A DNA stretch of 64,000 nt from Marinomonas primoryensis. Lineage in GTDB: Bacteria > Pseudomonadota > Gammaproteobacteria > Pseudomonadales > Marinomonadaceae. Of the stretch, positions 26,045-34,983 are shown in pieces (the first letter of the stretch is position 1; every line of letters starts with the position of its first letter). The notes under the pieces were generated by a model. That model had not been told where the DNA came from and did no database searches. It was given only the letters and a program-made list of their open reading frames with translations. Where the stretch lies: contig NZ_CP054301.1 of NCBI RefSeq assembly GCF_013372285.1, forward strand, positions 1,536,001-1,600,000, given 5' to 3'. The position numbers were made by a program, and so were the translations under genes.

Positions 26045-26810
26045 TACCAACGTAGTGTCTTTGGTGTCGGTAGGCCGCCATCCTCAGTCAGGTCGATCTC
26101 GTCGTGCGGATCAAGATGGTCGAGCCGTTGAGTTAGGCTTAAAACTCGCAAACAAAGCATTAACCGTGGTGCATGCGGGAAATGCTGAAGAGCCAGTGTT
26201 ACGACAATACGCGGGGATGGGCTTGCCATCTCTGACGGTATTAGCACAAAAGAGTGATTGTGATGCTTTACCTGTGTTGGTTGCATTTTTACAAGAAAAT
26301 GAGGCGAGCCTTGTTTTAACCGGAGTTCGTGCAGAAAACGGCGAGTCATCTGGTATGTTGCCGTATTTATTAGCTGAGCAATTAGGCTGGCCTTTAGTGC
26401 CTCGTGTTGCCGACATTCTTAGTATCAATGAAGGGGAAGCCGAAGTGTTATTGGCTTTGCCTCGAGGTCAACGTCGAGCGCTAACCGTTAAACTGCCCTT
26501 TATTGCCAGTGTGGACAATGCTGCCCAAGAAGCTCGGCAAACTGCGTTTGGTCCAGGACTAAGAGCAGAGTTAAAAATAGTCGATGTAGACAGTGTCGTA
26601 GATGCAGTAGCGAGCCAATGGCAGCTTAGCGTGGCTAAGCCTCGGCCTAAGCGTTTAAAAGTGGTCAAAGCAAAAACCGCGGCGGATCGAATGAAGGCAG
26701 CGACAGCGAAGCCAGTTGGCGGTGGTGGTAAAGTAATGAAAAACGAAACGTCCTCTGAAAAAGCGCATGCCATCTTTGACCTTTTATTAGAAGAGAAAGT
26801 GGTACGCTAA
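26034..26810 (+). CDS. Electron transfer flavoprotein beta-like subunit of the dimethylglycine cluster
   Basis: A 258-residue ETF-domain protein: VVSLVSVGRHPQSGRSRRAD at the start and a central alpha/beta domain with GMGLPSLTVLAQ and TGVRAENGESSGMLPYLLAE, as in FixA/EtfB. The C-terminus is a basic tail (KPRPKRLKVVKAKTAADR). I use ATG 26034 behind AGAGGAGAAGAG, inside the end of the alpha gene; the longer reading upstream from 25959 is just the alpha gene in another frame. It partners the alpha subunit. The basic, Ala/Lys-rich tail beyond the ETF domain is unusual. Confidence 0.85.
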   Translation: MPLNTNVVSLVSVGRHPQSGRSRRADQDGRAVELGLKLANKALTVVHAGNAEEPVLRQYAGMGLPSLTVLAQKSDCDALPVLVAFLQENEASLVLTGVRAENGESSGMLPYLLAEQLGWPLVPRVADILSINEGEAEVLLALPRGQRRALTVKLPFIASVDNAAQEARQTAFGPGLRAELKIVDVDSVVDAVASQWQLSVAKPRPKRLKVVKAKTAADRMKAATAKPVGGGGKVMKNETSSEKAHAIFDLLLEEKVVR

Positions 26811-26884
26811 GCGGTCGTTTAGGTATAAGCTGTTTGTCCTGCTGGTTATTGATTGAACAGATTGTCTGTTTATAGGTATGTAAT

Positions 26885-27115
26885 ATGATGATTGTAGACT
26901 TGATCGACGAGGTCGATTTTAAAGAAAAGCTTATCGCTCTTGGCGCCCCTGTCACTCAAGATCAAAGCTTGCTCGAAGTGCAGGCGACAGTATTGTCTTG
27001 GTTACGAGCTTATCCAGAGCAAACTCCCTTCGTAAAAGATCTTTGCACCGAAATGCAAAAAGACAACACGACTGTCTTACCTGAAGTGTCTAGTGTTATG
27101 GCGGTTTTTAGTTAG
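26885..27115 (+). CDS. Hypothetical 76-residue acidic protein at the end of the dimethylglycine cluster
   Basis: The ORF lies 74 bp past the ETF beta-like gene on the same strand. It is rich in acidic residues and helix formers (MMIVDLIDEVDFKEKLIALG, then LEVQATVLSWLRAYPEQTP), with no signal peptide and no motif I recognise. Codon use looks coding and no strong competing frame exists, but the ribosome site is weak. The second ATG (26888) is an equally good start. Function unknown; position suggests co-transcription with the demethylase genes. Confidence 0.5.
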   Translation: MMIVDLIDEVDFKEKLIALGAPVTQDQSLLEVQATVLSWLRAYPEQTPFVKDLCTEMQKDNTTVLPEVSSVMAVFS

Positions 27116-27568
27116 GACGTGCATTACTAATAAAGTACACTGTGCTAAGTCCTTCCTCTTTTGAAACATGACCTAGTGTTTTTTAATATGACCTCGTAGT
27201 AAATGCTAATTCTTAGTCAGATATAAGTAATAAGTTCCTATCGGATTTTATTACTTATATCTATTCTCATGAATAAAAATTCCTTTCTGAAAATATCATG
27301 ACCAAAATTATTGGACTTATTAGTCCATTTATATTCGTTACATTTTGTAGTGTGGTTATGGTTTATACGTTTGTAATGCCGTATTTTATGTATGTGTATG
27401 TATGGAAAACAAAGTAGTAGGCAGGGAATACAAATATCAAATAGAAATCGTTTAAATAACATTAAAAAATACTGACGATGAACTGTCATATCAGTAAGTA
27501 TGTTTTAATGGCTACTTGATATTGCTGATAATAAGTCAGTGAATGTTTTCAATAATTGGATAAATTTT
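27116..27568. other. Intergenic region upstream of the chemoreceptor, with a 14-bp inverted repeat
   Basis: AT-rich, with no credible ORF (a reverse ORF at 27238-27489 lacks coding character). GATATAAGTAATAA (27220-27233) and TTATTACTTATATC (27248-27261) form a perfect 14-bp inverted repeat with a 14-nt loop. It may terminate the preceding cluster or be an operator; no T-tract follows. Confidence 0.45.
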
Positions 27569-29530
27569 ATGAAAATAAAAACGAAGCTGTTGATTGCATT
27601 TTCAATCGCCACCGTATTACCCGTCTTAGTGGTCAGTTCAATTACCGCTTTTCTTGCTTCAGATCAGGCACTAAAAAGTTTTTCTAAAAACAGCGGACAA
27701 ACCTTAGGTGCTGTTGAGGAAACATTTGATCAATTTATGAGTGATATCAAATATGTTGTTGCTTTTATTTCTGAGAGTGAACCAGTCACTGCGTCAGACG
27801 CCAAACCATTAACAACCTATCATGAAAAACAAGGAAAAGCGCCGAGTAAAATAGCCGAACAGAATGGTGGTCGTGAAGCCGCTACTTTTAATATGTTTGA
27901 AGCAATAGGTAAGAACAATCCGAATTTTGTTTACGTTTATATGGGCGATGAAAGCGACGGTTATTTAGAATGGCCTGGAACGTATGAATACGCAGAATGG
28001 AATCCTAAGCAGAAAGGTTGGTACTCTAAAGCGGTGGAAAACTCAGGCAAGGTCGTTATACGTGATGCCTATTACTGGGAACCCGATGACGCAGTTTATG
28101 TTTCTGCCGTTCGAACGTATAAAAAAGGCAATGATATTGGCGGTGTCGTTGCGGTTGATGTATCGATCAAAACGTTAACAGAAATGGCAAACAAAACGAA
28201 GTTGGGTGAGCTGGGCAGTCTAATGGTCATCGAGAAGACGGGGACTATTTTAGTCGATGCGCTTCATCCTGATAATAATTTTAAAAACATAGCTGACATT
28301 GACGCCTATCAAAAAATTGCGAGTACGTCTGAAGGTGTTACGAACTTTCAACTTGATGGTGTTGATTACTACGCTAATGTGTATACCTCTCCAAATCTTA
28401 AGTGGAAATTTATTGGTTTAATGCCCGCGTCTGAAATTTATTCCAGCACAAATGAATTGATTAAGACGACCGCCATTGTGTGTGTGTTGCTGCTTATTGT
28501 GTTTGGTATTGTTGCTTATTTGATGGCGAAAAGCCTAATCACTCCAATTCAGTCGGTTTCCAATCACTTGCGCACATTGGCTGAAGGAGAGGGAGACCTC
28601 ACGTCCAAAATTGACATTCACACTAATGATGAAACAGGCACACTGTCTAATTGGTTTAATCAATTTATTGAGTCTACTCGCAAGTTAATTCTTGGTATCA
28701 AAGAGTCAGGTATACAAATCGATAAAATTGCTGCTGAAACTGCCGTGAAAGCAAATGAAGTGGCACTGTCAACCACTCAGCAATTGCAGTCTATTGAGTT
28801 GATTGCCGAGGCAGGACAGCAAATGGTGATTGCTTCTAACGAAGCCGCGGAAAGCTGCAGTCATTCTGCGGAATTTTCTGAGAAAGGCTTAGAGACAACC
28901 ATTGCGGGGAAAAGCCTTCTTATGAAAAGCTCAGAAGGGGTGAACCGTTTAGGGACACGATTAAAAGAATCTAATCAGATTATTATTGAGCTGCAAAAAG
29001 AAACTGCCGATATTAATCAGATTCTATCGACGATTCAGGGTATTGCAGAACAGACTAATTTGTTGGCATTGAACGCAGCGATAGAAGCCGCTCGTGCTGG
29101 AGAGCAAGGTCGAGGGTTTGCGGTAGTGGCCGATGAAGTACGGACATTGGCGGGACGTACGCAAGAGTCGACCGAGCAGATTAATCGCATATTAGGGCTG
29201 CTTGCCAATAGAACCAAGCAAGCTTCGGATTCTATGGTGACGAGTTTGGCAGAATCTGAAAGTGCCATCAGTTTGTCCGATCAAGCGTTGGACTCCTTCG
29301 AACAAATCGAACAAGTTGTGAAGCAAATGCGTGATATGACGTTGCAAACGGCCACGTCTGCCGAAGAGCAACGTGCAGTAACGGAAGGCATTAATGAAAA
29401 CATCAACACCATCAGTGAATCTGCGTATCGTGTTTCGGGAATATCAGGAGACGTTGCGACGCTTTGCCAGAAGCAAGATCAACTGAGTAAAGAGCTACGT
29501 TCGATGGTCGTGCGCTTTCGTACTGAATAA
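27569..29530 (+). CDS. Methyl-accepting chemotaxis protein with periplasmic dCache domain
   Basis: About 653 residues. An N-terminal membrane helix ([19 protein letters not shown]) is followed by a roughly 270-residue periplasmic double-Cache domain ([20 protein letters not shown] and [15 protein letters not shown] are typical), a second helix (near 315-335 of the longer reading), HAMP, and a cytoplasmic signalling hairpin with the conserved tip ([20 protein letters not shown] then [18 protein letters not shown]). It senses a small molecule, and amine or amino-acid ligands are common for this domain; proximity to betaine-breakdown genes is suggestive only. The in-frame GTG at 27539 lacks a ribosome site, so I prefer ATG 27569. 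No C-terminal CheR-binding pentapeptide is seen. Confidence 0.92.
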   Translation: MKIKTKLLIAFSIATVLPVLVVSSITAFLASDQALKSFSKNSGQTLGAVEETFDQFMSDIKYVVAFISESEPVTASDAKPLTTYHEKQGKAPSKIAEQNGGREAATFNMFEAIGKNNPNFVYVYMGDESDGYLEWPGTYEYAEWNPKQKGWYSKAVENSGKVVIRDAYYWEPDDAVYVSAVRTYKKGNDIGGVVAVDVSIKTLTEMANKTKLGELGSLMVIEKTGTILVDALHPDNNFKNIADIDAYQKIASTSEGVTNFQLDGVDYYANVYTSPNLKWKFIGLMPASEIYSSTNELIKTTAIVCVLLLIVFGIVAYLMAKSLITPIQSVSNHLRTLAEGEGDLTSKIDIHTNDETGTLSNWFNQFIESTRKLILGIKESGIQIDKIAAETAVKANEVALSTTQQLQSIELIAEAGQQMVIASNEAAESCSHSAEFSEKGLETTIAGKSLLMKSSEGVNRLGTRLKESNQIIIELQKETADINQILSTIQGIAEQTNLLALNAAIEAARAGEQGRGFAVVADEVRTLAGRTQESTEQINRILGLLANRTKQASDSMVTSLAESESAISLSDQALDSFEQIEQVVKQMRDMTLQTATSAEEQRAVTEGINENINTISESAYRVSGISGDVATLCQKQDQLSKELRSMVVRFRTE

Positions 29531-29552
29531 ATAATACCCACTCAAAGAGTAT

Positions 29553-29599
29553 AAAGGGGCGAGTTTCTATTATTAAACATAGAACCCCGCCCTTTTTTT
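29553..29599 (+). terminator. Rho-independent terminator after the chemoreceptor gene
   Basis: AAAGGGGCGAGTTTCTA pairs imperfectly with TAGAACCCCGCCCTTT across a short AT loop and is followed by TTTTTTT. It lies 22 bp after the chemoreceptor stop and separates it from the convergent epimerase gene. Confidence 0.75.
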
Positions 29600-29639
29600 A
29601 TGCTCTTTCCTATTTTTTTGATCAAGCAAATTTTCTGGA

Positions 29640-30620
29640 TCAAGCAAACACGTAACGAGTGACTTGCTGATAGGTATCTTCTGGCGCGAGTAAAATCGGC
29701 GGAAAGTGCGATTGATTGATGGCATCTGGCCAATGTTGTGCCTCTAGAGCAAGTCCTGCGTATGCGTTCAGTTCGCCTGTATTAATATTAGAGTCAGCGT
29801 CCAGATGTATGTGGCGTCCATCGTATACTTGCAATCCTGGCTCGGTCGTTTGGTAATTCAATGTGAGGCCCGTGATCGGCGCTTTGAGTGTTGCAACGGT
29901 TTGCACAGTGCGATGACCAAGAGCAAGGCAAAAGTTAGTGTCGAGTGCTGGGTAGTCATCTCGGCCTATCGTGCGTAGCTGATTAAAATCAAACACGCCC
30001 CCAGCAGTCGGCGTCACTTCGCCAGTAGGGATCAATCCCGCATCGACGGGTAAGTAGTGGTCAGCCTTGATGCAAAGTTGGTGATCTAAAATAGAGCCTG
30101 TTCCATCGAGGTTTAGGTAACTGTGTCCCGCAAAATTACAAATCGTCAGTTTGTCGGTGGTGGCCTTTATTTCCATCTCTAACGTGCTATCAAGCAATCG
30201 ATAAAATACATCGACGACCATGTTACCCGGATACCCCATTTCACCATCAGCAAGCTTTGTTTGCAGTTGAACCATGTCGTCTGTTTGTTCGATGATCGAC
30301 CAGTTTCTGCTGCCGGTTCCAGCTGGGCCACCGTGTAAATGGTGTTCTTCTGGTAAGGTTGGCGGTAACTGATAGATTTTTCCATCGATCACAGCGTGAC
30401 CTTTGTCGATACGATTCGCCACTCTTCCAACAACCGCACCAAAGTATTTTGCCGAGCCTAGGTAGTCTGCTAATTTCGACGAACCAAGTACCAATGAGTG
30501 CTCGTAACCATTAAGGTAAACCGATTGAATGCTAGCGCCTAAGGTTAAAATAGTCACCTTGAGTTGTGCATTGGTCAGTGTGATGCGCTTAACTTGACTG
30601 AGATCTGGCGCTAAGTTCAT
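29640..30620 (-). CDS. Aldose 1-epimerase (GalM-like), last gene of the arabinoside operon
   Basis: A 326-residue GalM-fold protein: NRIDKGHAVIDG, EEHHLHGGP with the catalytic His, GHSYLNLDG with a second His, and GLALEAQHWPDA near the C-terminus with the catalytic Glu in ALEAQ. It should interconvert alpha and beta anomers of a free sugar, here most plausibly L-arabinose released by the arabinofuranosidase encoded upstream. There is no signal peptide. It lies 75 bp after the binding-protein gene on the same strand. Confidence 0.9.
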   Translation of the reverse strand: MNLAPDLSQVKRITLTNAQLKVTILTLGASIQSVYLNGYEHSLVLGSSKLADYLGSAKYFGAVVGRVANRIDKGHAVIDGKIYQLPPTLPEEHHLHGGPAGTGSRNWSIIEQTDDMVQLQTKLADGEMGYPGNMVVDVFYRLLDSTLEMEIKATTDKLTICNFAGHSYLNLDGTGSILDHQLCIKADHYLPVDAGLIPTGEVTPTAGGVFDFNQLRTIGRDDYPALDTNFCLALGHRTVQTVATLKAPITGLTLNYQTTEPGLQVYDGRHIHLDADSNINTGELNAYAGLALEAQHWPDAINQSHFPPILLAPEDTYQQVTRYVFA

Positions 30621-30695
30621 GATAAAAACGCTCTCTTATTGTAAGAAACAGGAGCCGAAGCTCCCGTTATGATAGATAAATTATAGGTAGATTAA

Positions 30696-32006
30696 TTAGA
30701 TATTTTCTAATAAGTCGTTAATACGATACTGCGCTGTTTCTAAGGCATCGTCTATTGATTTATCGCCATTTACGGCAGAACCTAATTCTTCCCCAAGAAT
30801 ATCTTGAATGGCAAATTGGCGTAATACGCCGGCGGGAAGGGCTTGTCCTGTTTTGGCGATTTTAGCGATATCACTACGATGAGGCAGCGATTTGAATTCA
30901 TTGCTTGCAATCACTTTTTTCACGGTAGGCAAGTGACCGGTTCGCGACCATTCGAAATCGTTATCGTATAAGAATTTAAACAACTTACCGATGGCGGCCA
31001 TTTTTTCATCGCTGCGATTACCACGAGGCACTACCCAGCCATGTCCATCGGCGTAGGTGGCGTCTTTTTGTTTGAAAAATTGTGGCACAGGGAACACGCT
31101 GTAACCGTTAGATAGCGCGTTATCGGCTTTTGTTGATTGATCGTAGTAGGAACCAATTAACCAAGTGCCATTTACCGCGATACCACCATCGCCGTTTGCA
31201 AAGCCAGACACGGCGGCAGGGTAATCCATGTCCGTGGTGCTGAGCCCTTTGTCCATGATGTCTTTCATGAAACTCAGTGCGGTTTTGGCGTCTTTACCGC
31301 TTAAATCAATGTGGCTTGGATCGGCAAAGAACGGACTGTCTTGTTGCATCATTAGCGTATAAAAAATACGCGCATACGTGGCGGTTTCGTTGGCCAATAT
31401 TTGAACGAGATAAGGCTTGCCCGTTGCGTCATAGAACTGTTTGCCTTGAGTGAAAAGCTCATCACGGCTGGTGGGTAAAATGGGCTTGCCGTCGGCTTTC
31501 ATTAAGCCCGCTTTTTCCATCAAATTATTATTAACATGAAATAGCATGGTCCAGTTATCAAACGGTAAGGCGTAGATCTTACCTTCTTTTGTGACACTGG
31601 AAATGGCGGCATCAGTGAAGTCGGTTGCTTTGATTTTTTGGTCTTTTAGTAATGCGTCTAGAGGCACTAAAAGTCCACGGGATTGGTAATCTGACATGGC
31701 CGAATAATGCATGGAAACGACGTCGGGCGCAGATCGAGACGCTAACTGGGCATTTAACTGATCGTATCCCGGCCATTCTACCGTGGTGACTTTGACGTCA
31801 ATGTCTGGATTATCGGCGTCGAATTTATTGACTAATGTGGTGATAATGCCACATTCACCAACTGCCGCGGAGACGTCCGTCGCTTTTCCATATTCCGCTT
31901 CACAGGCACCAAAAAAACGTTGTAGTTCAATGGTGGTGTTGGCCGTTGCCCATGATGAAAGCATCAGCATGCTGACAGTGGTGGTTCCGATAAGAAGCTT
32001 ATTCAT
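30696..32006 (-). CDS. Sugar ABC transporter periplasmic binding protein (family 1)
   Basis: A 436-residue secreted binding protein: the signal peptide ends after SWATA (about residue 22), followed by the cluster-1 solute-binding fold (KFDADNPDIDVKVTTVEWPG, YALPFDNWTMLFHVN, WTMLFHVNNNLMEKAG, GDGGIAVNGTWLIG). Such proteins deliver mono- or oligosaccharides to a MalFG-type channel. With the arabinofuranosidase in the same operon, an arabinoside or arabino-oligosaccharide ligand is the best inference. Start ATG 32006 follows AGGAGAAAAAGACA. Unusually it is the last transport gene, downstream of both permeases. Confidence 0.9.
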   Translation of the reverse strand: MNKLLIGTTTVSMLMLSSWATANTTIELQRFFGACEAEYGKATDVSAAVGECGIITTLVNKFDADNPDIDVKVTTVEWPGYDQLNAQLASRSAPDVVSMHYSAMSDYQSRGLLVPLDALLKDQKIKATDFTDAAISSVTKEGKIYALPFDNWTMLFHVNNNLMEKAGLMKADGKPILPTSRDELFTQGKQFYDATGKPYLVQILANETATYARIFYTLMMQQDSPFFADPSHIDLSGKDAKTALSFMKDIMDKGLSTTDMDYPAAVSGFANGDGGIAVNGTWLIGSYYDQSTKADNALSNGYSVFPVPQFFKQKDATYADGHGWVVPRGNRSDEKMAAIGKLFKFLYDNDFEWSRTGHLPTVKKVIASNEFKSLPHRSDIAKIAKTGQALPAGVLRQFAIQDILGEELGSAVNGDKSIDDALETAQYRINDLLENI

Positions 32007-32114
32007 TGTCTTTTTCTCCTAGGTCATTGTTATTGTTGTTTTCCTATTTATTACTTCAATTTTTCTTATATTACGTTTTATCTCAATTCTATTTCTTAGC
32101 CGTTACAGCGAACG

Positions 32115-32960
32115 TTATTTCACGGCGCCTCCTGATACCGCGGTGACTATGTGACGTTGGAAGAATATGTACACGAGCACCACTGGTAAGGAGGCAAAGA
32201 TGGCTTGTGCGCCTAAAAATCCTAAGCCTTCCGATTGCGCAAAGTTTGTTTGCGACGAGGCTATGCCGATGGTGAGTGTGTACATGTCGGATTTTGTAGC
32301 AGAGATAAGCGGCCACCAGTAATCATTCCAAGCTTGTAAGAAAGTAAAAATGCCGAGCGTTGCTTGTGCTGGCAACGTAAGTGGTAGCAGGACTTTCCAG
32401 AAAATTCGAAAGGTTGAGGCGTTGTCGAGCATGGCCGCTTCGTCAATTTCTTTTGGAATGGCTCGAAAGAACTGCGTCATCAGAAAAACACCGAACGCCG
32501 AAGACAAGTTAGGCAAGATCAAACCAATGTGCGTGTTATGCAAGTCAAACCAGTTGAACATTTGATGACGAGCGATGATCACCGCTTGTTCTGGTACCGC
32601 TAAGCCAAATAGCACAATGATGAACAGCGTTTTGCGGAAGGGGAATTCCAGTCTCGCGAAAGCGTAACCTGCCAGCGAAGAAAGCAATAAGACGCCGAAC
32701 GTTTGACCGACCGCCACGATCATGGAATTCATAAACCAACCAAAAACACTGGAAGACTTTAGAATATTGGCGTAGTTCATCAAGGTGTAAGGCATGGAGA
32801 ATACGGCTTCGGTGCCTTTTAGCAATTCTGCGTTGTCTTTTAGCGAAAGACCAATAATCCAAGCCACAGGCGCCATCATGATCAAGCCGAGTAGGGCAGC
32901 AACCCAAAAAAGACGACGGTTCGAGGTTAAATGGTCGGGAGAGTAATTCATTGTTTTCAT
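32115..32960 (-). CDS. Carbohydrate ABC transporter permease (MalG/AraQ-like)
   Basis: A 281-residue membrane protein with six helices and the MalG-type EAA loop (DEAAMLDNASTFRIFWKVLL-P). The opening helix LFWVAALLGLIMMAPVAWII and the end FFQRHIVTAVSGGAVK are typical of CUT1 permeases. It pairs with the neighbouring permease to take up the operon's sugar. Its start overlaps the preceding gene's stop by 4 bp. About 110 bp separate it from the binding-protein gene. Confidence 0.9.
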   Translation of the reverse strand: MKTMNYSPDHLTSNRRLFWVAALLGLIMMAPVAWIIGLSLKDNAELLKGTEAVFSMPYTLMNYANILKSSSVFGWFMNSMIVAVGQTFGVLLLSSLAGYAFARLEFPFRKTLFIIVLFGLAVPEQAVIIARHQMFNWFDLHNTHIGLILPNLSSAFGVFLMTQFFRAIPKEIDEAAMLDNASTFRIFWKVLLPLTLPAQATLGIFTFLQAWNDYWWPLISATKSDMYTLTIGIASSQTNFAQSEGLGFLGAQAIFASLPVVLVYIFFQRHIVTAVSGGAVK

Positions 32961-33838
32961 GTGTCTGTCTCCTCTTTACGCGTGCTGACCCAATACTGAA
33001 GCATGGCGGCACACAGAATGATTAAGAACAGAATTTGCGACGCCGCGGCGCCCATCCCGATGTCCCAACGCAAGAAACCAATTTCATAAATGTACATAAC
33101 AATCGGTCGTGATGACCCTGCTGGGCCGCCGTTGGTCATGAGTTGTGCCTGACCAAACAACTGGAACTGCATCACCACTTGAATAATCGCGACCAACATA
33201 ATGGTGGATTTAATGGATGGCAGCGTAATGCGAGTAAGTACGCGCCAGCGAGAGGCGTTGTCGAGGGCAGCGGCTTCATAAAGGTCTTTCGGAATTTGTT
33301 GTAAAGCGGCCAAGAAAAGCATCATGGGCAAGCCAATACACCACCACACGGTAGCGACACCAACGGAGAAGAGCGACCAGCCTTTCGTGGACAGAAAGCC
33401 AATCGGTTGCCAGCCGAAAAACTCAAAAATCAACGACATCAAACCGTCATTGGGAATGAAGACGATTCGCCAAATGAGCGTAACAATGGTGACAGACAAA
33501 ATGGACGAGGCAAAAAACACACCGCGTAAGAAAGCCGACCCTTTGGTAGTTTTGTTTAAGGCTAATGCCAAAAACAGCCCCAGAATGACCAAGGTCGGAA
33601 CGGATACACCAACGAAGATAAGCGTGTTTTTTACGGCTTGACCAAAAATTGGGTCGCTCAAAACGCGCGCGTAATTTTTTAACCCGATGAAGCGTTCACC
33701 ACCAAACAAATCAACTTTATTAAGGGACAGCCAAATACCCCAACCAAGCGGAAATACCAACAAGGTTAAAAAAACACTGAGATAAGGCACGACAAACAAA
33801 CCATTTGACCAACGGGAGCGACGATAACTTTCCGCCAT
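32957..33838 (-). CDS. Carbohydrate ABC transporter permease (MalF/AraP-like)
   Basis: A 293-residue membrane protein with six helices and the EAA loop (YEAAALDNASRWRVLTRITL-P). I set the start at 33838 (MAESYRRSRWSN), directly behind AGGAGGTATAGC and two bases after the ATPase stop; the longer reading from 33898 runs into the ATPase gene. CUT1-family partner of the permease encoded next. Confidence 0.9.
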   Translation of the reverse strand: MAESYRRSRWSNGLFVVPYLSVFLTLLVFPLGWGIWLSLNKVDLFGGERFIGLKNYARVLSDPIFGQAVKNTLIFVGVSVPTLVILGLFLALALNKTTKGSAFLRGVFFASSILSVTIVTLIWRIVFIPNDGLMSLIFEFFGWQPIGFLSTKGWSLFSVGVATVWWCIGLPMMLFLAALQQIPKDLYEAAALDNASRWRVLTRITLPSIKSTIMLVAIIQVVMQFQLFGQAQLMTNGGPAGSSRPIVMYIYEIGFLRWDIGMGAAASQILFLIILCAAMLQYWVSTRKEETDT

Positions 33839-33839
33839 G

Positions 33840-34940
33840 CTATACCTCCTGTTGACTGTGATGAGCAAGGCCATCACCGTCAAAAATGTGTGCTGCATGG
33901 GACGAAAGAGCGACTCTTACAATATGGCCGGCTTTCACGGTGGATCGTCCAGAATCTTCGACGATTAGGTCTGTGCCATCGATTAAGCAGCCATAAAGTA
34001 GCGTGCGATCGCCTAAACGTTCGACCACCTTTATTGTCAGATCAAGGCCGTCGTCTTCCGGAGACACGACCGAAGTATCTTCGGCGCGAATGCCGATTAC
34101 CGCGCCCGTGGTTTTAAAGTTTTCTGGCAATACAATTGCAGTGGCCACCTTACCAGCGCCACTGACTTCGACTGTCACACCTTCGGGTGTGCCTTCAATA
34201 TGATTAATCGGCAGCATCGACATGGGTGGCGAGCCAACAAACTCCGCGACAAAGCGACTCACTGGATGTTGGTAAATTTCCATGGGTGTGCCGATTTGTT
34301 CTATTTTTTGCTCGTGCATGATGACAATGCGATCCGCGAGCGTCATGGCTTCTACTTGATCGTGGGTGACAAAGATCATGGTAGAACCTAAGCGCTGGTG
34401 GAGTTGCGCGAGCTCTAATCGTGTTCTACCGCGTAACGCCGCGTCTAAATTCGACAAAGGTTCATCGAAGAGAAAGGCTTTTGGTTCTTTGACAATGGCG
34501 CGTCCGATGGCGACGCGTTGGCGTTGGCCGCCGGATAATCGTCCCGGTTTACGATCTAGCAAGTGATCTATTTCGAGTATTGTCGCGGCGTCATTCACTC
34601 GACGATCAATTTCGTCTTGCGCGACGTTCACATTTTCGAGGCCAAACGCCATGTTTTGGCGAGTCGTCATATGAGGATAGAGCGCGTAGGATTGAAACAC
34701 CATGGCGACGCCACGTTGACCCGGAGGTAAGGTATCAATGCGTTTGTCGCCAATGTCTATGGAACCTTCTGTAATGGATTCTAGCCCCGCAATCATCCGT
34801 AATAAGGTGGATTTCCCACAGCCAGACGGGCCAAGGAATACAACAAACTCACCGTCTTCAATGTGCAAGTTGATGTCGTCTAATACGGTAACGTCGTCAT
34901 ATCGCTTTGTTATATTTTTTATCGAGATAGATGCAGACAT
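33840..34940 (-). CDS. Sugar ABC transporter ATP-binding protein (UgpC/MsmK-like)
   Basis: This ATPase of about 366 residues has Walker A GPSGCGKST, signature LSGGQRQRVAIGRA, Walker B FLFDEPLSNLD, the switch His in IFVTHDQVEA, and a C-terminal TOBE domain with VIGIRAEDTSV, as in MalK/UgpC/MsmK ATPases. Start at 34940 (MSASISIKN) behind GAGAGAGGAAACC. It follows the arabinofuranosidase gene by 43 bp and drives the CUT1 importer. Confidence 0.92.
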   Translation of the reverse strand: MSASISIKNITKRYDDVTVLDDINLHIEDGEFVVFLGPSGCGKSTLLRMIAGLESITEGSIDIGDKRIDTLPPGQRGVAMVFQSYALYPHMTTRQNMAFGLENVNVAQDEIDRRVNDAATILEIDHLLDRKPGRLSGGQRQRVAIGRAIVKEPKAFLFDEPLSNLDAALRGRTRLELAQLHQRLGSTMIFVTHDQVEAMTLADRIVIMHEQKIEQIGTPMEIYQHPVSRFVAEFVGSPPMSMLPINHIEGTPEGVTVEVSGAGKVATAIVLPENFKTTGAVIGIRAEDTSVVSPEDDGLDLTIKVVERLGDRTLLYGCLIDGTDLIVEDSGRSTVKAGHIVRVALSSHAAHIFDGDGLAHHSQQEV

Positions 34941-34983
34941 GGTTTCCTCTCTCAGCAAAGGTTAAACGGAAGATTGTGGGGAA

